NCBI GenBank assembly: GCA_943912755.1
Contig: CALTWF010000014.1
Span: 10,743 to 74,742 of the forward strand
Direction of reading: 5' to 3'
DNA: 64,000 nucleotides
Source: an uncultured Pseudomonas sp.
Lineage (GTDB): Bacteria > Pseudomonadota > Gammaproteobacteria > Pseudomonadales > Pseudomonadaceae
Part shown: piece after piece, positions 33,230-41,862 of the stretch
Position numbering within the stretch: the first letter of the stretch is position 1
Layout of the letters: the number at the start of each line of letters is the position of its first letter
The notes under the pieces: generated by a model
What the model saw: the letters and a program-made list of their open reading frames with translations, nothing else
Databases searched by the model: none
What the model was told of the DNA's origin: nothing
Program-made: the position numbers and the translations under genes

Positions 33230-34604
33230 TGCCGGCAGCCTGCGCGCTCGGTTGCTGGGCAACCTGGCGCTGCTGCTGGTGGTGCTGATGATCGCCAGCG
33301 GCCTGAGCGCCTACTGGAACGGTCGCGAGGCGGCCGACACGGCCTACGACCGCACCTTGCTGGCGTCCGCCCGGACCATCGCCGCCGGCCTGTTCCAGCG
33401 CGATGGCACTCTCAGCGCCGACGTGCCCTACGTCGCCCTCGACACCTTCGACTACGACAGCGTCGGGCGCATCTATTACCAGGTCAACGACACCCAGCGG
33501 CGCCTGGTTTCCGGCTACGAGAACATTCCCGGCCCACCCCCCGGCACCCCGCGTACCGATGACTATCCGGCGCTGGCGCGTTTCTACGATGCCAGCTACC
33601 GCGGCCAGGACGTGCGCGTGGTCAGCCTGCTCAAGGCCATGTCCGACCCGAACATGAGCGGCATGGCCGAGATCCGGGTGGCCGAGACCACCGAGGCGCG
33701 GGTGCGCATGGCCCGCAGCCTGATGGCCGACACCCTGTTGCGCCTGGGCATGCTGGCGTTGGGCGCGCTGTTGCTGGTGTGGTTTGCGGTCAGCGCGGCG
33801 CTGCGCCCGCTGGAGCGCTTGCGCAGCGAGGTGGAAGAGCGCCAGCCGGATGACCTGCGGCCCTTGCCGACGGTGGAGGTGCAGCATGAGCTGGGGCCGC
33901 TGGTGCGGGCCTTGAACCACTTCACCGAACGCTTGCGCCGGCAGTTCGAGCGCCAGGGCCAGTTCATCGCCGATGCCGCCCACGAGCTGCGCACGCCGCT
34001 GGCGGTGCTCAAGGCCCGGGTCGAGCTGGGCCTGCGTGCGCAGGAGCCGCAGGTCTGGCGGGAAACCCTGGAGGATGCCGCGCAGAGCACCGACAAGCTG
34101 ACCCATCTGGCCAACCAGTTGCTGTCTCTGGCGCGGGTGGAAAACGGCGCGCGGGCGGTGGCCGAGGGTGGTGCGGAACTGCTTGATCTCAGCCAGCTGG
34201 CCCGCGAGCTGGGCATGGCCATGGCACCGCTGGCCCATGCCCGGGGCGTCGCCCTGGCACTGGAGGCCGAGGCGCCGGTGTGGGTGCGCGGGGAGCCGAC
34301 CTTGCTCAACGAGTTGCTGAGCAACCTGGTGGACAACGCCCTGGCCCACACGCCCAAGGGCGGCAATGTGATTTTGCGGGTCACGGCGCCGTGCGAGCTG
34401 GAAGTCGAGGATGACGGGCCGGGGATTCCGCCGGAGGAGCGCGAGAAGGTGTTCGAGCGCTTCTATCGGCGTGGGCTGCAAGGCACCGGGCTGGGCCTGG
34501 CGATCGTCGGCGAGATCTGTCGCGCGCACCTGGCGGAGATCAGCCTGCATGACGGGGAGAATGGCGGGTTGAAGGTCAGGGTAAGTTTCAATCCGGCCCA
34601 GTAG
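33222..34604 (+). CDS. tctE: Sensor histidine kinase TctE
   Basis: The 460-aa membrane kinase has spans near residues 12-32 and 170-190, flanking a periplasmic tricarboxylate-transport sensor domain. The dimerisation box FIADAAHELRTPLAVLKARV has the phosphorylated His near residue 254. The ATP-binding domain shows NLVDNALAHTPKGG, DDGPGIPPEERE and GTGLGLAIVGEI. It is translated with tctD through an 8-base overlap. A REP pair follows. Confidence 0.93.
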   Translation: MSSAGSLRARLLGNLALLLVVLMIASGLSAYWNGREAADTAYDRTLLASARTIAAGLFQRDGTLSADVPYVALDTFDYDSVGRIYYQVNDTQRRLVSGYENIPGPPPGTPRTDDYPALARFYDASYRGQDVRVVSLLKAMSDPNMSGMAEIRVAETTEARVRMARSLMADTLLRLGMLALGALLLVWFAVSAALRPLERLRSEVEERQPDDLRPLPTVEVQHELGPLVRALNHFTERLRRQFERQGQFIADAAHELRTPLAVLKARVELGLRAQEPQVWRETLEDAAQSTDKLTHLANQLLSLARVENGARAVAEGGAELLDLSQLARELGMAMAPLAHARGVALALEAEAPVWVRGEPTLLNELLSNLVDNALAHTPKGGNVILRVTAPCELEVEDDGPGIPPEEREKVFERFYRRGLQGTGLGLAIVGEICRAHLAEISLHDGENGGLKVRVSFNPAQ

Positions 34605-34611
34605 CGTTCTT

Positions 34612-34713
34612 CAGGGCCTCATCGCTGCGGTGCGGCGGTCCGACAAGCCAGCTCCCACAAGGTTAGGTGGTGCTCACAAAACCTGTGGGAGCTGGCTTGC
34701 CAGCGATAGGGCC
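34612..34713. repeat. REP inverted pair after tctE
   Basis: GGGCCTCATCGCTGCGGTG...CAAGCCAGCTCCCACAAGG is followed by CCTGTGGGAGCTGGCTTGCC and AGCGATAGGGCC. The left arm is longer than in other copies, with extra bases (GTGCGGCGGTCCG) in its middle. It separates the convergent tctE and HDOD genes. Confidence 0.85.
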
Positions 34714-34722
34714 GTCAGGCTT

Positions 34723-35532
34723 TCACCTGAACATCAGCCGTGCATCGAGCAGGTCATCCTCGGAAAGCAGTCCGGTTGCCGGAGCTGCCAGGTGCCGGTA
34801 GGCCGGCAGCACGGTGACCGGCCGCTCGCGCCCGGTGTTGTCGCACAAGGCCCGCGCAATCTGCACGATGTCCACGTAGTCCACCTGCGCCGAGTGCCGG
34901 TCCAGGTCCTGGACTTCCCCCGGCAGGTTGGCCAGTTGCTCCGGAAACTCCCAGACACTGAGGATCTTGTCGCCCAGCACCGGGTGGATCTGCTCGATCA
35001 CGTGGTTCAGGCACACCGGGTCCGAGAGCAGTTCGTTGTGCTCCTCGGCGTAGGTCAGGATCGGCAGCACGCCGATCTGGTGCACCAGCCCGGCGAGGGC
35101 GGCCTGGTCGGCCTTGAGTTCGGTGTAGCGCGCGGCCAGTTCATAGCTGACGCCGGCCACTTCCAGGCTTTTCGCCCAGATTTCACGCATTTTCTGTTCG
35201 ACCGCTTCGGAGCGGGCATGGAAGATCTGCTCGATCACCAGGCCGATCGCCAGGTTGCAGCTGTAGTTGACCCCCAGGCGGGTGATGGCGGTCTGCAGGT
35301 CGGTGACTTCGGTGATCGCCCGCAGTAGCGGACTATTGACCACCTTGATCAGGCGCGCAGCCAGGGCGGCATCGCGGCCGATCACTTTGCTCAGGGTGGC
35401 GACGCTGATCTCGGTGTCTTCCGCGGCTTCGCGGATGCTCAAGGCGACCTCGGGCAGGGTCGGCAGGACCAGGTCGTCGTTGTCGATGGCGCGCAGCAAC
35501 TGCGTTTGCACCATCTTGGCCAGCGTGTTCAT
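34723..35532 (-). CDS. HDOD domain signalling protein
   Basis: The 269-aa cytoplasmic protein is essentially one HDOD domain (about residues 15-215), a degenerate HD fold found in c-di-GMP and stress signalling regulators. LPTLPEVALSIREAAEDTEI and VVNSPLLRAITEVTDLQTAI are characteristic. LAGLVHQIGVLPILTYAEEH stands where the catalytic HD pair would be, and HQ shows it is not a phosphohydrolase. No partner domain is fused. GGGAG precedes the ATG. It stands alone between REP and ygfZ, so its pathway is not evident. Confidence 0.88.
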   Translation of the reverse strand: MNTLAKMVQTQLLRAIDNDDLVLPTLPEVALSIREAAEDTEISVATLSKVIGRDAALAARLIKVVNSPLLRAITEVTDLQTAITRLGVNYSCNLAIGLVIEQIFHARSEAVEQKMREIWAKSLEVAGVSYELAARYTELKADQAALAGLVHQIGVLPILTYAEEHNELLSDPVCLNHVIEQIHPVLGDKILSVWEFPEQLANLPGEVQDLDRHSAQVDYVDIVQIARALCDNTGRERPVTVLPAYRHLAAPATGLLSEDDLLDARLMFR

Positions 35533-35591
35533 CGTGTCTTTCTCCCGCGTTCAGGGATGGCCCCGCCGGCACACGGCGGGGCAGGGCGGGC

Positions 35592-36521
35592 TCAGCGTTG
35601 GATCTCGCGGTCGCGGTCCAGTTCATAAGGCAAGGTCAGCAGGCTCAGGCGCGGGCCTTCGAGGCTGCCCAGGTGCAGGTTGCCGTCCTCCACGGAGTCG
35701 GCGGTCAGCACGGCGAGCAACTCGCCACGGGCGGCGATCACCACTTCGCCAACCGAGGAGGCATGGGTCGGCGAGAAGATTTCGCTACCCGGCGCCGGCA
35801 TCTCGCCTTCGGCCAGGGCCAGGCGATACAGGCGCCGCTTGAGCTTGCCCAGGTACTGCATGCGCGCGACGATTTCCTGCCCGGTATAGCAGCCTTTCTT
35901 GAAGCTCACGCCACCGACGGCCTGCAGGTTGATCATCTGCGGGATGAACAGCTCGCGGGTCTCGGCCATGACCTGGCCGATCCCGGCGCGGATCTGGCCG
36001 AGCAGCCAGTCGTCCAGCTCGCCTTCAGGCAGGTGGGCAGCAACCTGGGCGCGGATGGCGTCGGCCTGGGCGGCTGGCACCCAGAGCTCGACGCGGTCCG
36101 GGGAGATGCGGATGGCGATCAGGTCTTCATGACGGACGGTTGCGCCGGCTTCGGCAGGCACTTCCAGGCCCAGGGCGGCGAGGGCAGCGTCGCCGCCGGC
36201 GAGGCCGAAGCGGGTCCAGGCAGCGCTTTCATCGGTGAGCTTGGCCTTGGAGAACACCGCGTATTTCTTCAGGTCGGCCAGCTGTGGTTCGAGAAGCTCG
36301 CGGGTCATCGCCAGGAGGAAGCCATCGGCGTGCGGCAGGATGCGGAAGCTCGACTGCATCCGGCCCTTCTGCATGCAGCGCGAGCCGAGGCTGGAAGTCT
36401 GTTCGTCGAGATAAGCGATGTTGCAGGTCAGCTGACCTTGCAGGAATTTGCCAGCGTCGGAACCGCGTACGGCGAGGACGCCTTCATGGGACAGGGTGCA
36501 GAAAAAAGCGGAATCGGCCAT
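35592..36521 (-). CDS. ygfZ: Folate-binding iron-sulfur repair protein YgfZ
   Basis: The 309-aa GcvT-like folate-binding protein supports iron-sulfur enzymes and tRNA modification. The hallmark is KGCYTGQEIVARMQYLGKLK, with the Cys of the KGCYTGQE motif near residue 210. The N-terminal aminomethyltransferase-like fold includes VRGSDAGKFLQGQLTCNI. It is divergent from sdhE, which is also linked to flavin and iron-sulfur enzyme maturation; this arrangement is conserved in gamma-proteobacteria. Confidence 0.93.
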   Translation of the reverse strand: MADSAFFCTLSHEGVLAVRGSDAGKFLQGQLTCNIAYLDEQTSSLGSRCMQKGRMQSSFRILPHADGFLLAMTRELLEPQLADLKKYAVFSKAKLTDESAAWTRFGLAGGDAALAALGLEVPAEAGATVRHEDLIAIRISPDRVELWVPAAQADAIRAQVAAHLPEGELDDWLLGQIRAGIGQVMAETRELFIPQMINLQAVGGVSFKKGCYTGQEIVARMQYLGKLKRRLYRLALAEGEMPAPGSEIFSPTHASSVGEVVIAARGELLAVLTADSVEDGNLHLGSLEGPRLSLLTLPYELDRDREIQR

Positions 36522-36665
36522 GGTTCATCGCAGGTAATCGGGACTGGCGGCCATCATAGAGTGCCACCGGCAAAATAGGTAGCAGCCTTACGGCTCACTC
36601 GACCAACGCCGTGTGCCCATCGCCGGTTGCGTCTGTATACTGGCCGCCTATTCGAGGAGGGCCCC

Positions 36666-36920
36666 ATGGTCGAACAAACTGAACTCAACCGCCTGTTCTG
36701 GCACAGCCGCCGCGGCATGCTGGAGCTGGACGTGCTGCTGGTACCTTTCACCCAGGAGGTCTACCCGACCCTGAACGAGACGGATCGCGAGCTGTATGTG
36801 CGTTTGTTGAGTTGCGAGGACCAGGACATGTTCGGCTGGTTCATGGAACGCACCGAATCGGAAGACCCGGAGCTGCAACGCATGGTTCGCATCATCCTGG
36901 ACCGTGTCCAGCCCAAGTGA
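36666..36920 (+). CDS. sdhE: FAD assembly factor SdhE
   Basis: The 84-aa protein helps attach FAD to succinate dehydrogenase. RLFWHSRRGMLELDVLLVPF contains the RGM(x)E signature that contacts the flavoprotein. The length agrees with E. coli SdhE (88 aa). AGGAGG lies five bases before the ATG at 36666. An ATG 13 codons earlier has no such site. The end overlaps ygfX by 17 bases. Confidence 0.94.
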   Translation: MVEQTELNRLFWHSRRGMLELDVLLVPFTQEVYPTLNETDRELYVRLLSCEDQDMFGWFMERTESEDPELQRMVRIILDRVQPK

Positions 36921-37356
36921 TCGCTTCGAGTGTCGCTGGCAGGGCTCGAAGGTCCTGCTGGCGCTCTATCTCGCCTGCCTGGCGCTGGCCATCGCGGCCT
37001 TGACGCTGCTGGCGATTCCCCTGCCTTTAGCGCTTGCCGGCCTGGCCCTGTGCCTGGTCCACGCTTGCCGGGTCATTCCCCGGCAAATTCTTCTGACCCA
37101 TCCCCACGCCATTACCGGCCTGCGCCGCGATGCCCTCGGCTGGCAGCTGTGGAGCGCCGCCCGTGGCTGGCATGTGGTGCAGATGCGCCCCGACAGCATG
37201 GCGCTGCCGGGGTTGGTCATCCTGCGTTTTCGCCGTCCGGGACAGTGGTTCGCCCGCAGCCAGTGCATCGGCCACGACGCGCTGGAGCCGGTGCAGCACC
37301 GGCGCCTGCGCCTGCGGCTGAAGTTCAGTCGGAAAAGGTGGGCGGCTGCAGGATAG
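36904..37356 (+). CDS. ygfX: YgfX family membrane protein
   Basis: The 150-aa protein starts with GTG inside the sdhE end. Two hydrophobic helices (about residues 17-55) are followed by a soluble basic tail containing VILRFRRPGQWFARSQ. E. coli YgfX is paired with SdhE in the same way and has been described as a toxin acting on cytoskeletal proteins, a role still debated. Its last 32 bases overlap the 3' end of the convergent nadB gene. Confidence 0.85.
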   Translation: MSSPSDRFECRWQGSKVLLALYLACLALAIAALTLLAIPLPLALAGLALCLVHACRVIPRQILLTHPHAITGLRRDALGWQLWSAARGWHVVQMRPDSMALPGLVILRFRRPGQWFARSQCIGHDALEPVQHRRLRLRLKFSRKRWAAAG

Positions 37357-38941
37357 TGTCGCGGGCCTCGGGCAGCAGCCCGGGGTAGTCCAGGGTGTAG
37401 TGCAGGCCGCGGGACTCCTTGCGCTGCATGGCCGAGAGGATCATCAGCTCGGCGACCTGGGCCAGGTTGCGCAGCTCGATCAGGTCGCGGCTGACCTTGT
37501 AGTTGCTATAGAACTCGTCGATCTCGTCCAGCAGCAGGCGGACCCGGTGCTCGGCCCGTTGCAGGCGCTTGCTGGTGCGCACGATACCCACGTAGTCCCA
37601 CATGAATCGCCGCAGTTCGTCCCAGTTGTGCGCGATGATCACGTCTTCGTCCGAGTCGGTGACCTGGCTGGCATCCCAGCAGGGCAGGGCCTGGGGCATG
37701 CTCACCTGGTCCAGTTGGGCCAGGATGTCGGCGGCGGCGGAGCGACCATAGACGAAGCACTCCAGCAACGAGTTGCTGGCCATGCGGTTGGCCCCGTGCA
37801 AGCCGGTGAAGCTGGTTTCGCCGATGGCGTACAGGCCCGGTACGTCGGTGCGGCCGTCCTGGTCGATCATTACCCCGCCGCAGGTGTAGTGGGCGGCGGG
37901 TACCACCGGGATCGGCTGGCGGGTGATGTCGATGCCGAAGGTCAGGCAGCGCTCGTAGACGGTAGGGAAGTGGCTTTTGACGAAGTCCGCCGGCTTGTGG
38001 CTGATGTCCAGGTACACGCAATCGACGCCGAGGCGCTTCATCTCGTGGTCGATGGCGCGGGCGACGATATCCCGAGGGGCCAGTTCGGCGCGCGGGTCGA
38101 AGCGCTCCATGAAGCGTTCGCCGTTGGGCAGCCTGAGCAGGCCGCCTTCGCCGCGCAGGGCTTCGGTAATAAGGAAGCTCTTGGCTTGCGGGTGATACAG
38201 GCAGGTCGGGTGGAACTGGTTGAATTCCAGGTTGGCCACCCGGCAGCCGGCGCGCCAGGCCATGGCGATGCCGTCGCCGCAGGCACCGTCCGGGTTGCTG
38301 GTATAGAGGTAGACCTTGGCTGCGCCACCGGTGGCCAGCACGGTGAAACGCGCGCCGTAGGTGTCAACTTCGCCGCTGGCGCGGTTGAGCACATAGGCGC
38401 CCAGGCAACGCTCGCCAGCAAGGCCCAGGCGGCGTTCGGTGATCAGGTCCACCGCCACGCGCTGTTCCAGCAGCTCGATATTCGGCCGCTGCCGGGCCTG
38501 GTCGAGCAGGGTCTTGAAAATGGCGGCGCCGGTGGCGTCGGCGGCGTGGATGATGCGCCGATGGCTATGGCCACCCTCGCGCGTCAGGTGGAACTCGAAA
38601 CCGCCGTCGTCTACGCTGGCGTGCTCGTCGCGGGTGAAGGGCACGCCCTGGTCGATCAGCCACTGGATGGCCTCGCGGCTATGCTCGACGGTGAAGCGCA
38701 CGGCGTCTTCATGGCACAGGCCGCCGCCGGCGTTGAGCGTGTCTTCGACGTGGGATTGCACGGTATCGGTGTCGTCGAGCACCGCAGCGACCCCGCCCTG
38801 GGCCCAGAAAGTCGAGCCGTTGGCCAGGTCGCCCTTGCTCAGAACGGCGATGCGCAGGTGCGAGGGGAGGTTCAGTGCCAGGCTCAGGCCCGCGGCACCG
38901 CTGCCGATCACAAGGACGTCATGTTGGAATTGTTGGCTCAT
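37325..38941 (-). CDS. nadB: L-aspartate oxidase
   Basis: The 538-aa flavoenzyme makes iminoaspartate, the first step of NAD synthesis from aspartate. VLVIGSGAAGLSLALNLP is the FAD-binding GxGxxG site. STFWAQGGVAAVLDDTDTVQ and REGGHSHRRIIHAADATG (substrate Arg/His) are NadB motifs, and ETSFTGLHGANRMASNSLLE is the second FAD region. The ATG at 38941 gives the usual length. It is divergent from algU, as in other pseudomonads. Confidence 0.96.
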   Translation of the reverse strand: MSQQFQHDVLVIGSGAAGLSLALNLPSHLRIAVLSKGDLANGSTFWAQGGVAAVLDDTDTVQSHVEDTLNAGGGLCHEDAVRFTVEHSREAIQWLIDQGVPFTRDEHASVDDGGFEFHLTREGGHSHRRIIHAADATGAAIFKTLLDQARQRPNIELLEQRVAVDLITERRLGLAGERCLGAYVLNRASGEVDTYGARFTVLATGGAAKVYLYTSNPDGACGDGIAMAWRAGCRVANLEFNQFHPTCLYHPQAKSFLITEALRGEGGLLRLPNGERFMERFDPRAELAPRDIVARAIDHEMKRLGVDCVYLDISHKPADFVKSHFPTVYERCLTFGIDITRQPIPVVPAAHYTCGGVMIDQDGRTDVPGLYAIGETSFTGLHGANRMASNSLLECFVYGRSAAADILAQLDQVSMPQALPCWDASQVTDSDEDVIIAHNWDELRRFMWDYVGIVRTSKRLQRAEHRVRLLLDEIDEFYSNYKVSRDLIELRNLAQVAELMILSAMQRKESRGLHYTLDYPGLLPEARDTILQPPTFSD

Positions 38942-39399
38942 GTCTTGGAATTTCCGCGCGGGGCGACCACGTAGGACACTGGAATAAGGGCAGTGGTATC
39001 GGCACAATGGTCAGGCGTTTATGGCATTGTGAAACTATCGTGAATCTCGGTGGGGTGCCTTTATAGCAGTCCCGACGCCTTGATTTCCATGTCATGACAC
39101 AGTTCTGCCTGCAGCATGTGGGAACTTTCCTGGAATTGTGAATATCCATAGAGAGTTGCCTGTAGGTCAGCAGCCGTGATGACAGGTGGCAACAGCCGGT
39201 TTCAGCCGTTGCTCATGTATAGAAGACTGATTTATCGACGCAGCCGGCCAGGACCGCGCTGCGTTTTTCGTGCGAGCCGCTCAAGGGCCGCAGGAAACTT
39301 GTCTGGAGGGGGAGAACTTTTGCACAAAGCCCGAGTCTATGGTTGCAAGCCTGAACGATGGCCAAAGCGACACTCCTCCAGGTTCACCGAGGAGTGTTC
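38942..39399. other. Divergent nadB-algU promoter region
   Basis: This 458-base region holds the nadB promoter on one side and the algU promoters on the other. One algU-type (sigma-22) promoter is recognisable at 39314. The rest is less GC-rich, as expected for promoter DNA, and shows no gene. Confidence 0.7.
39314..39340 (+). promoter_or_regulatory. AlgU-dependent promoter of algU
   Basis: GAACTT, 16 bases, then TCTAT agrees with the sigma-E/AlgU consensus GAACTT-N16/17-TCTGA. It lies about 60 bases before the algU start, allowing the known self-activation of this operon. Confidence 0.8.
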
Positions 39400-39981
39400 A
39401 TGCTAACCCAGGAAGAGGATCAGCAGCTGGTCGAGCGCGTACAGCGCGGCGACAGGCGAGCTTTCGATCTGTTGGTGCTGAAGTATCAGCACAAGATTCT
39501 CGGGTTGATCGTGCGATTCGTGCACGACACCCATGAGGCCCAGGATGTTGCGCAGGAAGCGTTCATCAAGGCCTACCGTGCTCTTGGCAATTTTCGTGGT
39601 GACAGCGCTTTCTACACCTGGCTGTACCGCATTGCGATCAACACGGCGAAAAACTATCTGGTGTCCCGCGGTCGGCGGCCACCGGACAGCGATGTAAGTT
39701 CAGAGGATGCTGAGTTTTACGATGGCGATCATGGCCTCAAGGACCTCGAATCCCCTGAACGCTCGCTGTTGCGTGATGAGATCGAAGGCACCGTCCATCG
39801 AACCATCCAGCAACTGCCAGAAGATTTGCGTACGGCGTTAACTTTACGTGAATTCGATGGTCTGAGTTACGAGGACATTGCCAGCGTCATGCAGTGTCCG
39901 GTGGGTACCGTGCGCTCTCGGATTTTCCGCGCTCGGGAGGCCATAGACAAAGCCCTGCAGCCGTTGTTGCAGGAAACCTGA
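39400..39981 (+). CDS. algU: RNA polymerase sigma factor AlgU (RpoE, sigma-22)
   Basis: The 193-aa ECF sigma factor controls envelope stress and alginate genes. Region 2 contains VRFVHDTHEAQDVAQEAFIK and AFYTWLYRIAINTAKNYLVS. Region 4 contains TLREFDGLSYEDIASVMQCP and VGTVRSRIFRAREAIDKALQ. GAGGAG lies before the ATG at 39400, giving the known P. aeruginosa AlgU length; an in-frame ATG 14 codons upstream is not used. mucA and mucB follow closely. Confidence 0.97.
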   Translation: MLTQEEDQQLVERVQRGDRRAFDLLVLKYQHKILGLIVRFVHDTHEAQDVAQEAFIKAYRALGNFRGDSAFYTWLYRIAINTAKNYLVSRGRRPPDSDVSSEDAEFYDGDHGLKDLESPERSLLRDEIEGTVHRTIQQLPEDLRTALTLREFDGLSYEDIASVMQCPVGTVRSRIFRAREAIDKALQPLLQET

Positions 39982-40012
39982 GACAGCGGCGACAGCCAAG
40001 AGAGGAACCGCC

Positions 40013-40606
40013 ATGAGTCGTGAAGCTTTGCAGGAATCGCTGTCCGCGGTGATGGATAACGAAGCGGACGAACTGGAACTTCGTCGGGTATTGAATGCCG
40101 CGGACGACCCGGAAACCCGTGCTACCTGGTCGCGCTACCAGATCGCTCGCGCAGCGATGCACAAGGAGCTGGTGCTGCCCAAGCTGGACATCGCCTCGGC
40201 GGTTTCCGCCGCACTGGCCGATGAGGCCGCGCCGGTCAAGGCCGCTCGCGGACCTTGGCGCAGTGTAGGCCGCCTGGCTGTCGCAGCCTCGGTCACCCTG
40301 GCAGTACTGGCAGGTGTTCGCCTGTACAACCAGGACGAGATCACCGGTGCGCAACTGGCTGCCCAGCAACCGGCCCAACAAGGCCTGGTGACTCCGCAGG
40401 CACAGGGCCCGGCTGTTCTGGCAGGCTACAGCGAAAGCTCGGAACAGGCCCCAGGCCCGATGGCCAATGGTGTCCTGCAAGGCCAGAGCGGCTGGCAGGA
40501 CCAGCGTCTGCCCGGCTACCTGCGCCAGCACGCCCAGGAAGCTGCCGTGAAGGGCACCGAAAGCGCGCTGCCGTATGCCCGCGCCGCCAGCCTGGAAAAT
40601 CGCTAA
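40013..40606 (+). CDS. mucA: Anti-sigma factor MucA
   Basis: The 197-aa membrane protein holds AlgU inactive. The N-terminal RseA domain (MSREALQESLSAVMDNEADE... to about residue 75) binds the sigma factor. One span lies near residues 86-104 (RLAVAASVTLAVLAGVRLY). The periplasmic tail is Gln/Ala/Pro-rich and is cut by AlgW under stress, which releases AlgU. The length is close to P. aeruginosa MucA (194 aa), with no frameshift of the kind found in mucoid isolates. Confidence 0.96.
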   Translation: MSREALQESLSAVMDNEADELELRRVLNAADDPETRATWSRYQIARAAMHKELVLPKLDIASAVSAALADEAAPVKAARGPWRSVGRLAVAASVTLAVLAGVRLYNQDEITGAQLAAQQPAQQGLVTPQAQGPAVLAGYSESSEQAPGPMANGVLQGQSGWQDQRLPGYLRQHAQEAAVKGTESALPYARAASLENR

Positions 40607-40631
40607 GACCTGGAACACCTGAAGGAGGATC

Positions 40632-41597
40632 ATGCGCGCGCTACCTCTCATACCGCTCTTGCTCAGCGGCTGCCTGACCTTGCCGGCCTACGCCGCCAAT
40701 TCGTCGACAGAAGCCGCTGACTGGCTCAACCGCCTGGCGCGGGCCGAGCAGGAGCAGAGTTACCAAGGGACCTTCGTTTACGAACGCAATGGCAGTTTTT
40801 CCACCCACGACATCTGGCATCGCGTCCAGAACGGCAAAGTCAGCGAGCGGCTCCTGCAGCTCGACGGCCCGGCCCAGGAAGTCGTGCGCGTGGATGGCCA
40901 GACCCAGTGCGTGAGCGGGTCCCTGGTTGCCGGAGTGGGCAATGCGACACAGTCGTCGGCGCGAGTGCTCGATCCCCTGAAATTGATGAGCTGGTACGAC
41001 CTGAGTGTCGCCGGGCAATCCCGGGTAGCCGGGCGCGACGTGGTGATCGTCACCTTGCGTCCGCGTGACCAGCATCGTTATGCCTTCGAGCTGCATCTGG
41101 ACAAGGAAACCGCGCTGCCGCTGAAATCCTTGCTGATCAACGAGAAGGAGCAACTGCTCGAACGCTTCCAGTTCACCCGCCTGGATACCCGCGACATTCC
41201 GGATGACGCGGAGCTCAAGGCCAGCACCAATTGCCGTCCGCTGGCCCCGACCACCGGGCAGGTCAACGAAGCCGTCGCCGGATGGCGTTCCGACTGGCTG
41301 CCACCGGGCTTCGAACTGGTCAACAGCAGCGTGCGCAAGGATGCCGACGGCAAGCACAGCGTCAGCAGCCTGATGTACGACGATGGCCTGGCACGTTTCT
41401 CGGTGTTCCTAGAAGCGCTCGATAGCGGTAGCGGCTTCGATACGCGCACCCAGCTGGGTCCGACCGTCGCGGTATCGCGGCAGCTGACCACGCCCAAAGG
41501 CGAAATGATGGTAACGGTGGTGGGGGAGATCCCTATCGGTACTGCCGAGCACGTGGCCTTGTCGATGCGCCCGCAGGACGCCCAGGCAGGTCAGTAA
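40632..41597 (+). CDS. mucB: Periplasmic sigma regulator MucB (RseB family)
   Basis: The 321-aa protein has a signal peptide ending at AYAANS (about residue 22). A MucB/RseB N-terminal domain (AEQEQSYQGTFVYERNGSFS) senses lipoproteins or lipids, and a smaller C-terminal domain (about 220-315) binds MucA and shields it from proteolysis. AAGGAGG lies before the ATG. In P. aeruginosa mucC follows; here no mucC is present and the next gene is mucD, 265 bases further. Confidence 0.95.
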   Translation: MRALPLIPLLLSGCLTLPAYAANSSTEAADWLNRLARAEQEQSYQGTFVYERNGSFSTHDIWHRVQNGKVSERLLQLDGPAQEVVRVDGQTQCVSGSLVAGVGNATQSSARVLDPLKLMSWYDLSVAGQSRVAGRDVVIVTLRPRDQHRYAFELHLDKETALPLKSLLINEKEQLLERFQFTRLDTRDIPDDAELKASTNCRPLAPTTGQVNEAVAGWRSDWLPPGFELVNSSVRKDADGKHSVSSLMYDDGLARFSVFLEALDSGSGFDTRTQLGPTVAVSRQLTTPKGEMMVTVVGEIPIGTAEHVALSMRPQDAQAGQ

Positions 41598-41711
41598 CCC
41601 TTCGGGAGTTGCATGTGTACATGGACGACAAAAGGATGAAAGGCATGTCCCAGAGCCGCTGACATGATTGGTAAGCCTTCAAGTTTGCAAACTCATCCAG
41701 ATTTTTCTATA

Positions 41712-41735
41712 GGTCAGGCCCTTGCGGGTCTGGCC
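41712..41735 (+). terminator. Hairpin after mucB (first of two)
   Basis: GGTCAGGCCC and GGGTCTGGCC pair around TTGC, allowing two G-U pairs, followed by TTTCC. It is terminator-like with a weak T run, about 115 bases after mucB. Confidence 0.6.
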
Positions 41736-41774
41736 TTTCCTGCTGTTGCAGCCTCAAGAAATGTCGATGTTCCA

Positions 41775-41813
41775 GGCCTGGTCGCAGCCTTCGGGTTGCC
41801 GCCGGGCCTTTTT
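41775..41813 (+). terminator. Hairpin before mucD (second of two)
   Basis: GGCCTGGTCGCAGCC, a TTCG tetraloop and GGTTGCCGCCGGGCC form a long stem (one mismatch, three G-U pairs), followed by a five-base T run. It looks like a true rho-independent terminator placed about 50 bases before the mucD start. Confidence 0.7.
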
Positions 41814-41862
41814 CATTGGCAGGTCCCTACTGCTTAACCACGCTCGTTGTGACGGGAGCCGT

